64,000 nt of DNA, from contig CM052354.1 in NCBI GenBank assembly GCA_028551475.1, positions 12,832,785 through 12,896,784 of the forward strand, written 5' to 3'. Position 1 is the stretch's first letter; the number at the start of each line of letters is the position of its first letter. Positions 35,100 to 45,120 of the stretch are shown here, piece by piece. The position numbers and the translations under genes were made by a program. The stretch comes from Casuarina equisetifolia (taxonomy: Eukaryota > Streptophyta > Magnoliopsida > Fagales > Casuarinaceae). The notes beneath the pieces are model-generated. The model was given only the letters and a program-made list of their open reading frames with translations. It ran no database searches and had not been told where the DNA came from.

Positions 35100-35800
35100 C
35101 AATTGCATGAGGACATCAAGCCCAACATATCATCTCAACATGGGCCAAGTTCCACTGAAAACCCACTAACGACACCTGTCTTGTAAAGCAACCTTCGATG
35201 CTTTCTGCCCCCAACTCATGATGTTTTATTGATGCTTTTGCTGACCTTTCATAAATACAATCATTTATAGGAGATTACTTTGTATTATACTTATAGCATT
35301 TTTTCAAAATCAACCTGTTTTTGGGTTTTTTGATGGATAAATAATGTAGGATAAATAGGTACAACTTATCTGACTTTTTTAAAGAGTTTTATGGAAAGGA
35401 TCACTTTTGTGTACCGAAATACACAAATATCAAGAACCCATGATACTCCACGAAGTACCAAACATTGATGATTACCACGCCATGCAGATTGATGCAGTCA
35501 CATACATACTCGATTACCGAGCCATGCTTGACCCCAGAAAAAATGAGAACGAATCATGCCACATGATGCATTGTCGTACATGGTCATCTTCACATGCCAT
35601 GACACATCCTTCATGCATCAAAAAAGTGCTTTCCATTTCTCTCTCATGCCACAATGGACAAGCCACCCATGTTATTGGTGTTTCATGTGAGATTATGGTA
35701 TCCCATATGGTTTCTGTTCATGCCCATACGATCGAAACATGACGGTTCCTCGAAAGCAACGGTCACGTTTCAGATTCTATTTTTCTTTTTCTTTTTCTCT
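35100..35800 (-). repeat. Right arm of inverted repeat flanking the CHX gene
   Basis: Reverse-complement partner of 30640-31400. The plus-strand frame at 35407-35742 corresponds to a frame that is interrupted in the left arm, so the arms look like decayed copies of one sequence. An adenine/pyrimidine-rich edge marks the outer end of both arms. Confidence 0.85.
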
Positions 35801-36041
35801 TCCACCAAACAGCATTTCCCATCATATTAAAACACTTTCCTTCCCCCTTCCGGATGTTTCCCGAAAGTACCTTCACTAATTCCCACCCGTCCTTTTTCCA
35901 GCTTTCCAGGAAAACCCTCTCTCTGCATCTCTCTCTCTCGCGACTGAGCATCTAAAAACAGAGGAAAATGGAAGGCATCTGGTCTATTGTCCTTGGTATT
36001 GAATTCTCCCGTGAAATGGTAAAACATGCATAAAGGAACTG

Positions 36042-36451
36042 CTGGTCTATCAAACGGGCCTTCATGATATCCTTGTGATCATGCGGAGCTTTAAAGTTTC
36101 AGTCGTGAATGCATAGAACAAACGCCATAACTCAAAACAGATACAGAATCTGAATGAGAAGGAAAACTTTCGTTACAATTTCTTCATTCAAAAGGCTGAA
36201 GATGTAGTTTTTGGTAGATGTTTAAAGTAAACTCAGAAGAGGGGACCTGGTATATCAAACGGGTCTTCATGATATCCTTGTGATCATGCAGAGCTTTAAA
36301 GTTTCAGTCATGAATGAATAGAACAAACGTCATAACTCAAACAGATACAGAATCTGAATGAGAAGGAAAACTTTTGTTACAATTTCTTCATTCAAAAGGC
36401 TGAAGATGTAGTTTTGGTAGATATTTAAAGTAACCTCACTCAGAAAAGGGG
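36042..36451. repeat. Tandem duplication, 205-bp unit, two copies
   Basis: Copy 1 about 36042-36246 and copy 2 about 36247-36451, with scattered single-base differences and small indels. Shared marks are TTCATGATATCCTTGTGATC, GAGCTTTAAAGTTTCAGTC and AAAAGGCTGAAGATGTAGTT. It lies about 300 bp downstream of the FLZ stop codon and could be part of its transcript tail or plain intergenic DNA. Confidence 0.9.
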
Positions 36452-36726
36452 AAGAAGAAAAAGAAAACCAAAGAGCCACCTCAGAGAGCAGATACAATAA
36501 CTTCAAACTCCATTCCTTCTACTGTTAACATTCACAGATTCAACATAATCAAAACTCCTCAAACGGGTCTTCTTCTTCTTCGTCATCTTCTTCTTTTCTT
36601 CTCTCCTTGGCCCTGTTTTGCTTCTGGGAAGCTATTAGACACAATAGATTTTCCTGTTCTTTACTTCTTTTTTGTACTTTTTTTTTTAAAAATATATGGT
36701 GGTTGTCCCTTCCAACATCTCTCTTT

Positions 36727-37460
36727 TTATACATATATCTGGGCGGCTGCTATGTTGCTTGTATGTAAAGGATAGTCCTGGGCTTCGCTTGGGGAACTAG
36801 CCTCTCTCTGCTGCTTCTTTCTCAAAGCCTTCATTGAAGAAGAAAGGCTCCGGTTCTTCTCCTTAGCTTCATCTGTCTCTATTTGTTCTTGTCTGCACTC
36901 TTCGCTACAGAACGGAGTATCACCTCTGCAATACCAAACGCAAGTCCCATCATTGACCCGTTTTTCACAAGGACAAAAAACTAGTTCTAGAACCATCATG
37001 TTTAGAAAAGAAAACAACTTTACAATATTCAATACCACTTGAGCCCACAGAATTCCGGTTTTACCTAAACAACGAATCTATCTAAACAACAGTTGATTCA
37101 AGATTTGAGAAACAGAGAATCAGAAACAAACCTGTACATGAAGATGTCCCTGTTATCCCCAAGAGGCTTCTTGCAAAGAAAACAGGCTTCCAAGAAATGG
37201 GGCTGGTGTTCTTCGAATCTGGCATCATAGAACCTCCCAGATCTCGGAGATGAAACCGAAGAGTTCCTGAAACTTCCCCTTTTATTATTAAACGAAGCAC
37301 TATAGCAGAGGGTCCTGGACAAGAAAAGGTGGTTGTGATGGTGGTGTTGGTGGTGGTGGTTGTGGTTTCCGGAGATCCCAGCTTCCATTTCTGCCAGAGA
37401 GGCCAACCCATCATCTTCCTCAATGAAACATGGCCTCCTTGAATAACTCACAGGCTCCAT
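36727..37460 (-). CDS. FLZ (DUF581) zinc-finger protein, two exons
   Basis: FLZ proteins are small plant-specific adaptors that bind SnRK1 kinase subunits and act in sugar, ABA and stress signalling. Exons 37460-37132 and 36925-36727 join inside an arginine codon (AG then A) to give 175 residues ending in TAA. The FLZ domain spans residues about 89-134: FLEACFLCKKPL, then MYRGDTPFCSEECRQEQI, with zinc ligands C93, C96, C116 and C120 (C-x2-C-x19-C-x3-C). A histidine/asparagine-rich run (residues 32-44) precedes an SRTLCYSASF segment. The C-terminal tail is basic then serine-rich. The intron sits at the usual place inside the domain. The family (MARD1-like) is certain, but which member is not resolved. 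Confidence 0.93.
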
Positions 37461-37625
37461 CCAATCAAGAAATGTTGTTATGTCTTCAAAGACTCTTCTT
37501 TCTTTCTTTTCCTTGGGTCTTCCTCAAAGTGTTGAACTTGGAGTGGTTTTAGGGAGAGAAGAGGGAGAGAGAGAGAGAGGAGTGGTAATGGAAGTGAAGG
37601 GAAGGTAATCAGGTTATAAAGAGAG
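37461..37625 (-). promoter_or_regulatory. Leader and core promoter of the FLZ gene
   Basis: A TATA-like TTTATAA (minus strand) lies at about 37614-37620. A CT-repeat (GA on the plus strand, about 37556-37580) falls about 35-60 bp downstream of it, at or just after the expected start of transcription. CT-rich initiator or leader tracts are common in plant core promoters. Confidence 0.45.
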
Positions 37626-37789
37626 TTGGTGACGACTCACAGAAACAGCGGCAGGTTTCGAAGAATCCGTGCCATTGAATCCATTGGCTGAAAAAACCTG
37701 CATCTCTAAGTTGTATTAATTTCTTTTCTCTTTTTTTAGTCGCTTTACTGTAAATTATCCCTAGTATAACCAAATATTACGATCATACC

Positions 37790-38010
37790 ATTTGGGGAGG
37801 AAGCAGTCGGAGGCCTACCCTTGGGAGGGTGAAATGGGAAAAGGATTTTTCCAGGTAATGGGGCCCAGGATTTTACACTCTCGCAGCATGTGGTCCCCAC
37901 TCGCGACCTAACCGCACATGATCTCAACGTCAAGATCGTACTGGGGACTTAAAGTCTGGCCCCAACGCTCGTACCATGCGCGTAGTCGTTACGTTCACAC
38001 CGCCCAAGTT
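37790..38010. other. GC-rich anomalous block, possibly a decayed repeat
   Basis: About 220 bp with many GGCCC, CTCGCG and CGCTCG words in otherwise AT-rich DNA, without an ORF. The sharp composition change on both sides suggests an insertion (possibly an old short interspersed element). No clear polymerase III boxes or target duplication were found. Confidence 0.3.
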
Positions 38011-39149
38011 CGTTAAGTCTTCCTGCCCCGCCTTGCCCGTTAAGTAAAAGGGACAAGAAACGCGTTTCGTTTTCTTCTTTTGCACAGAAAAAACTTCCTA
38101 ACGTGTCAGAATTTCCTTGACTTTGAATAATTTTTAAAGAATTTCTTTACATATAGCTGTTATGATCCTCATTTATTATACCAAAAACTCTAAAATTGTT
38201 GACTTTATTATCAATTTGGATCCCAATAAATTTAAGTCATAGGAGGATTCAAGTTCTAATCTTATGACCATGATAAGGCATCTCCATAAAGATCAAATTT
38301 GAACAATTTAATAATATATAGACCCTTTTTTTAATAAATTTTCTAAATTCTCTCACCCCATCGTTGATTTAAGAAAAACATCAAATGTATTTTATATTTT
38401 TTTAAATAATTAATAAAATAATTTTCAATTTTTTAGTTTTTAACGCAAACCACGCGCCGTAAGTGCAAGTCAAGATCTCCAAGAGCCGACCTCCTTCGCC
38501 ACGCATACAGTACGTGTACTACACCTCCAACACCCACGGTTTCACTTGCGAGATTCTTTTGTCGTTTTCCTCCAACACCATCAAGGCCCCACCACCAAGA
38601 CATCAAAGCGGGTCCTACAAGCCATGACGACGATGATGACGCGGGCCCCCTACTTGTAGGGCTCTTTTTCCAAGGTTTTTGTTCCCTACTTTACCCACTT
38701 GCCCGAAACCCCCGGGTAGCAGCCCCATATCTGCCCGCCCCTCTCGATTATTCACCGCTCTTTACACGTGTGCCGTAGCCTTATGCTCCACCGCACCACA
38801 CCACGTCTATAGCTGACCACCACGTGGCACGCACAGGACAAAAGTAAAAACGTCTGTTGATGCATAATTAAAGATGCTCAGAATTAAATACTGATTTTTA
38901 AATTTGAGAATCAAACAATAATAAAATTCCAAATTTCTCCCCGAGATTGCGGTCTATTTGTTCTAGAACCCCATCTTTGGGGGTCTAATTAAATAATTGT
39001 CGTACATGTCTGTGATGGAGCCCGCGACGTACCTGCGGCACCGCCCAATGGAATTCCCGCCGGTGCACTGAAATCTCCGGTCACCCACAAGAAACTTCAA
39101 ATCAATTGTTAATTTTGCGGTCGTTTTCGGGGCTCTTCTTGTCGTTTCT

Positions 39150-39178
39150 TATAATCTTAATTAATTAATTAATTAATT
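39150..39178. repeat. TTAA microsatellite
   Basis: About five uninterrupted TTAA/TAAT units in AT-rich intergenic DNA. Confidence 0.85.
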
Positions 39179-39344
39179 TTAGTTTTAATTATTGGAAAAG
39201 ACCAAGCCAATGATTGTGAGGAAATTCCGAGCAAGACTGCCGGGGATTGGACCAGGAGGCACCGAGTCTAAAGTCGGAAGACTTTTTCAAATGTCTACCT
39301 TTTCAATCGGAGTGAAGTGTGTAGATTTGACTCAACTTACACAA

Positions 39345-39373
39345 ACTAAATAAATAAATAAATAAATAAATAT
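39345..39373. repeat. AAAT microsatellite
   Basis: About six TAAA/AAAT units between the GC-rich blocks and the 97-bp duplication. Confidence 0.85.
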
Positions 39374-39792
39374 TTGTTCATAGTTAAAAGATGGGTAATT
39401 ACTATCATAATTAATTACAGTCTCTTATGTTATGTACTCGTCTATACTAATAACAGCTCTCTTCTTTAATTGTTAAATTAGTCTTTTTCGTATATTAATT
39501 GTTTTTAAAATGATTGATTGAACTGACATGTTTGATCTTGTTGGCATCGTATTTTTATATACAAATACCATTTTTCTTTTCTGTGGATGGAAGACTCAAA
39601 TTCTGTGGTTGAAAATAATGAAAGTGAATTGAAAGGGAACTTGTCAAGGAGGGTCGTTTTCATATATAATAAAAAGTAATTTTTACTTTTGTCTAGTAAC
39701 TTCTCTCATTAAGAAAAGTACTTATCTCTCTAATCTCTATGTTTTCCTAAAATTCCACTACAACTTTTTTATTCATATTTATTAAAAAAAAA

Positions 39793-39990
39793 ATCAGAAC
39801 TCATTTTCATAGCGTTTATCTTCTTGATTATAAAAGTAAATATATTACTATAGAATTGATGGTGAATGGAGGAATAAATAATCTCAAAAATCAGAAACCA
39901 TTTTCAAAACGTTTATCTTCTTGATTATAAAAGTAAATATATTACCATAGGATTGATGATGAATGGAGGAATAAATAATTTCATCTCAAA
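39793..39990. repeat. Tandem duplication, about 97-bp period
   Basis: Copies begin at 39793 and 39890. Both contain GTTTATCTTCTTGATTATAA, then GTAAATATATTAC, then GAATGGAGGAATAAATAAT, with a few substitutions between them. Confidence 0.85.
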
Positions 39991-42900
39991 AGCAAGACTT
40001 ATTCATCTAGATTATAATAATCACTTGAACGAATCAAGAGGCCGACCTAGAATCTAGGGCCAGATTTTGCCACGTCTAATTCTCATATAAACAAGAAGGT
40101 TTGGTACAAATTATATTCGGAATTTAAGCCGAGAAGTGCTTAATTAAACCTCGATACAAATAAATAAATAATATGTTACCTCTATTTTAAGGGTTTTTTT
40201 TTTTCTAACAAAGTCTTTCTCTTAATCAGGACAACTTTAGCGACATGTTCATAAAGCATCTATTGCCGAAACTTTGGGCGGATTTGAGATGATTAGTCCC
40301 GAAACCTGTGCATCTGATGCACTTTTCTTTCTTTGAGATCATCGACAATCATTATGTTACCACATTATCTGTGGATTGAAGAAGCTTGATTTGTGCTCTC
40401 TATTTTTGTTTCAGAGCCATATGTTTTTATCTTGTTCAACGGCAGCAGGTGGTTTGAAGAAGAAATAAATTTCCTCTTTTGGGAAGAATAGAGTTTTTAT
40501 TGGCATTAGATTTGAAATTTCATTTATATAGGATAAACTTTTTGTAAAGGCTATATAAGAAACTTGTTATCTAATTAAAAAGTTAACTCAAAAGTCAATA
40601 AAATCTCTTTGAATTTAAACAATTTCCTAGACTAATGCCTAAATAATGTGGAACAAATTTCATATACTATAACAAACATCCTTAACATGATTATCAAATT
40701 ATCATACCATCATTATGATTTAAGACAGATTCAAGATTTAGTTATATCGTATGAAAACAAATAAGAAGTTGAATTCAGATACTATATTAATAGGCTTATT
40801 ATTCAATTCAAGAGTTAACTAAAAAATTAGTATAATGTGAGACAAACTTAACAAAACACATATATTTTGATATTCTCAATCTTGGCTGATGCTTTGAAAG
40901 ATCATATATTATTTGTTTCCATATTTCTATAAGAGTCAAAGATCTAAGTTTTATTGTCTCCAACCGGTGCATATAATTTGAAACTCTCAATAATCATGTG
41001 TTTAATTTAAAAAAATTGGTTCTTGTTTGAATTTTCCATGTTCTTTCTTGTTGTAGAAATTGCAGTCCTTCGATAAACACACAGTCAAGATCTAGAAAAG
41101 AATTTTCAGTGATGGTGCCGGAAAGAAGAGGATTCAGAGAATCGCTGCCATCACTTTCATTGGAGGGGCCCTAAAGCAACATCTTTGTACAAAAGACACG
41201 GTTTCATTGACGTCTACATCCCCATTCTTCCTTTGAATGGAATAACATTTCTTTTCGACAATTTGTTCTGAGACCCCCCAGCTTGGATACTTTGATGCTT
41301 TGCTAGTCACACCAATCACTTTCCTTCTTAAAAGTATAGTATCTTGGTCAATTGCCTTAATTATAGACGAAACTAAAAGAAACTTCAAGATTAATTATAA
41401 GACCTATTTGTCATGGCTAGGCAAAGTAAAAGACATATTTGATCATCTACTTTTACATAGAAAAAATCAAAACCCCTATTCAGGGTTTGAAAATAATGAG
41501 ATGTCTAATTCAAAACGTAAGTCTTACATGACTAGTAATTAATCATTGAAGTATTAGCTCATTAATAAGTCCTTATTTATTGTTGTCATGTGAAATTGAT
41601 TGACTTGTGACAGTAGAAAAATTCAATAATTTTTACAAGAATGATGTATCCATTATATCCTAAAATATGAATTTGCTAAAAAATTAATTTGTATTTACAT
41701 GTACATAATTCATTTTATCTTTTGAGCTATATAATAATATGATTCCTCTTCTTCTTCTTCATTTTGTTTTTTTAACTACTTTATCAATAATAAGAATAGA
41801 TCATTCAAATATCTTCACTCTACTCCTAGTAAGTTTGAAGGCTGCTAAAAAGTTTCAAATTAATGATTTTACACGAGTAATAACACTAATTGGCTGCTTT
41901 TAATATGAGTGCAATCATCATCCAAGAGAGTTAAAGTGGGAAGCTACCCAAGAAGACCGCATTCTAACACAAAACCAATAAAAAGAGAGTAATAATGGTG
42001 TTCTCAACCTTCTTCCCTCTTCCTTCCTTCTTATCTTACCTTTTCCTTTTTCTTTCAACAGTCTTCTTTCTAATGTAACTTATGCAGAATTAACCACAGA
42101 CCCTTTTCACTCTTCCTTCTTGAAGCACGTTAAGATCATATATTTTCCATTATCATGGGAATATTGTGAAACCTAACTTGTCTTTAGGAGATGCATGCAC
42201 TGTTCCACAAAATTCCATTTCCTGCACAATGTTCGAGTCTTTGGTAACAGCAAACACAAGGCTCCACGTGTAAGGAATAGTCCCCAACATTTGTTTCGTA
42301 AGTACCGAGCATCTTCGTGGACACAGGTCCGCCGTTGGTTCTCATGCAAGATTCCTTCCATTCTTGCATTCTAAGAATTCCACTTCTGCATTATTAATTC
42401 CCTTTTGGTTTCTGTTTCGAAACGATTCCTTTCTTTCTTTAGATGCAAGAGCTTGTAGCTCCTAGTTCTGCTAGCCCAGCACCTTGCTTTTGGTTTTTCC
42501 AAAAGCTTCTGTCCTAAGAGATCTCGGAGAGTTTCTCGAGGATTTTAAAGATTTCCAGCACCATAAAAGGAGAAAAATGATGAAGCTCCGAAATGATACA
42601 CGTCCAAAGGTGATTATTAAACCTGAAAACATCTGACAAAAGATATGATGCGGTTATTTTTTATACAGCTTCTCAGATTGTTCAAGTAATTGTGGAACTT
42701 TAGATCCGAGAGTAAGCTTTTTTGTGTACTTTTTAATGGGAAAATAGGTGAGCAAGCATGTGCGGTGTTCAAGTCTTCCATAATCAATGGCCTTCATATG
42801 TAAAGAAAAAGAAGATACGGTTCTGCTGCCTTTGATACAGGGTGCATTAAAAACCCCATTAGGGTTTTTATAAAGTTGCTTGTCGGATCCATTTACTTCT

Positions 42901-43664
42901 TCTTGTGTTTTTTTTTCCCACCCTCCTGAGCTGTTTGTTCTTTTTGTATGTATAATGGAAGTTTTAAAAGTTTAAATAAAAAAAATGTTCTTCTGACTCT
43001 TAAACTAATTTTTGAATTTTTTAACGTTATTAATGATTTTTTTTATTACAAGGATTACTAAAAAATTATATTAATTTGTAAATTAAAAAAAAACATCTTT
43101 GAACAAAGAAACCCAATGAAACCCATATCAAAAAATAGCCAGAAGAACATAATTTGACACACCATGGTTGTTCCTAGCAAGTAGTATAGCCGATGCTTCA
43201 CGATGACTGCTCACATGGGGACGAATAATGTTAGGCCGAGATGTTACTAAAGGGAGATGGACTAATTGCATCAACTAGCTTGAGAGAAAAGGGAAGGGGC
43301 TTTATTAAAGTGGTGATTTGATTCTGATGAAATAATTGTGACATGAAATGACAATCTCCTTAATTAATCGATGCTTTTCAAGTGCTTTCCATTTGTTTAT
43401 TAACATTAGCGACGTGCATGCTCCAAAAGCACAAGATTTTGCAGAACTTTGGGTCCACTAATCTGACCCCTGGATTTTAATAGTAAAAGTAGCAGCCTCC
43501 GATCAGTTTAGTTTAAGGTTTTATTCAGAAGATCTTGCTTCATAATACGAGAAAAGTAATATATTTCGGGAAGCTAAGATAACGTAGTATTTGGACAGCG
43601 AATCTTTAGCGAAATCCGTGGATTTTGAAGTGCTTGCTGTGTGAGGATTTGATGGTGAAAAATA

Positions 43665-45120
43665 ATGGAGTCCCGGTTTTCAGGGAGGGAAAACTTGTAC
43701 GTTAAACGCTATTTTTCTTGTAGTTTTTCCCCTTTCTTTTTCGTTGCTTGGTGGGTGCTTTTGGATGGTGAAAGGAAGGTTTCCCTTAAGTTAATGCACT
43801 TTTGTCTTTGCGGTAGGATATTTTTTCTTTCCTTTTTTTTGTATTTTTTTTTCTTTTTTGTTTGGTTTCTTCTTTGTTGGGTGCATTTTTTTTTCTATTT
43901 AGTGGAGAAGGGATGGGAGGATTTTAGGAGATTTTATAGGGAGAAAGGATCTCAAGCCTCACCACTTATGTGGAAATCCCCGGCTCGTCTTGGGTGCTTT
44001 ATGTCAAATTTTATAGGGAATGACCTATATCTAATTTAAAATTTTAAAACATTAAGTAATAAAACTTATTTCTTTATAAGTAAGATGTTTAATATCTTTC
44101 TTAATAATATGAAATTTATTGTTCATATCTTAATTCTCACTATTATGGTCAAACTATTGGACTATCATGATGCCACACAATCAAATACACCTCATTATTA
44201 TGATGGTTCAATTTTTTGACCATCATGATGCATTATTATATAGACAATGTATCTATAGAGGTGCTTACGGGAATCATATACTTTGATATCATGTAAAATC
44301 TTACAAACAATTATTCATGTCTAACTTAAAACTCTAGGACATCAAGTAGTAGAATCCATTTCTTTATAAAACAAGATACTTAATATTTTTCTTAACAATG
44401 TGAAGCTTATTGGTTACATCTTCAACACTTTCAAATGTTGAAAAGAAGGTGAAATTTGCGGTTAATGCACTCATTGACTCTTGGACTTGCAAATTGACAT
44501 GTAACTTTTGCCTTTCCTTTTTTGACTTTTTTCTTCTTCTTTTTTTTTTCCTTCTTTTCTCCTCTCGTTTTTGTCCTGAATTGGGTGTCTTTGGATGCTT
44601 GCTGAACGCTTTTGCCTTTTTCTGCTGCAAATGTCCATGTAACCATGGCTTATAGTAGGTCATTTTTCTCTTTCGAGAACGTTTTTATTTTATTTTTTTT
44701 TTCAGTTGTCGGGTGCTTTCGGATGTTGAAGAAGAAGGTCAGGCTTCAATTCATGCACTTTTGTCTTTTCGGGGTCTCAAATTTTCATGTACCTACAACA
44801 TATAGCATTCTCTTTTCTTGTAGCTAAATTTTTACCACTAGTTTTCCCTTTGCTGGGTGCTTTACACGGATGGTGAAAAGAGAGTAAGATTTCCACGGAT
44901 TCACTTTTGTCTTTTGGGGGTGGTAAATTAACCTACAAATGCAACTAGTAGTTGGAATTTTCTTGCAAGTTCTTCTCTTCTTCCTTTGGTTTTTGCTCTT
45001 TGTTCGGTGCTCCTGATGTTGAAAAGAGAGTATGCGTTACATTAATGCACTTTTGTCTTTTGGAAGCCATAAATTTACATTGAAATACAAGTGACAGTGT
45101 CTTTTCCTTTTGGGTACATG
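43665..45120. repeat. Degenerate tandem array of about 145-bp units
   Basis: A module with GGGTGCTTT, then GGATG(G/T)TGAA, then an AG-rich stretch, then AATGCACTTTTGTCTTT, then a short G-rich piece recurs at about 43750, 44710, 44855 and 45005; weaker related units lie near 44440 and 44585. The last three are 143-151 bp apart. Long T-rich runs between modules create artefactual hydrophobic frames. No gene family was recognised. Confidence 0.6.
44024..44421. repeat. Pair of direct repeats of about 110 bp
   Basis: 44024-44131 and 44313-44421 share an ordered series of words (CTAA(T/C)TTAAAA, ACAT(T/C)AAGTA, TTTCTTTATAA, TAATAT(C/T)TTTCTTAA), about 290 bp apart and embedded in the tandem-module region. 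They resemble the ends of a small LTR-type relic, but this is inference. Confidence 0.55.

Larger units (their letters stand above)
37626..43660. other. Gene-poor intergenic region with local duplications
   Basis: No gene I can defend. Visible structure: a GC-rich block near 37790-38010, another GC-richer stretch at about 38440-38850, TTAA and AAAT microsatellites near 39155 and 39345, a 97-bp tandem duplication at 39793-39990, and short minus-strand frames around 41134-41388 and 42173-42369 with no recognisable product. Confidence 0.5.

Noticed and set aside
35407..35742. 111-codon ORF in the right inverted-repeat arm
   Set aside because: The matching frame in the left arm is interrupted and no family is recognised.
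36549..36734. 61-codon ORF overlapping the FLZ stop codon, acidic end
   Set aside because: Out of frame with FLZ and made of trinucleotide-rich transcript-tail sequence. The FLZ protein is complete without it.
41134..41388. Minus-strand 84-codon frame
   Set aside because: Starts with a non-ATG codon, no domain, no flanking exon signals that I trust.
42173..42369. Overlapping minus-strand short frames with several cysteines
   Set aside because: Two frames compete over the same bases and neither resembles a known protein.
43665..44039. 124-codon plus-strand ORF rich in phenylalanine
   Set aside because: Hydrophobic runs come from T-rich spacers of the degenerate tandem array.
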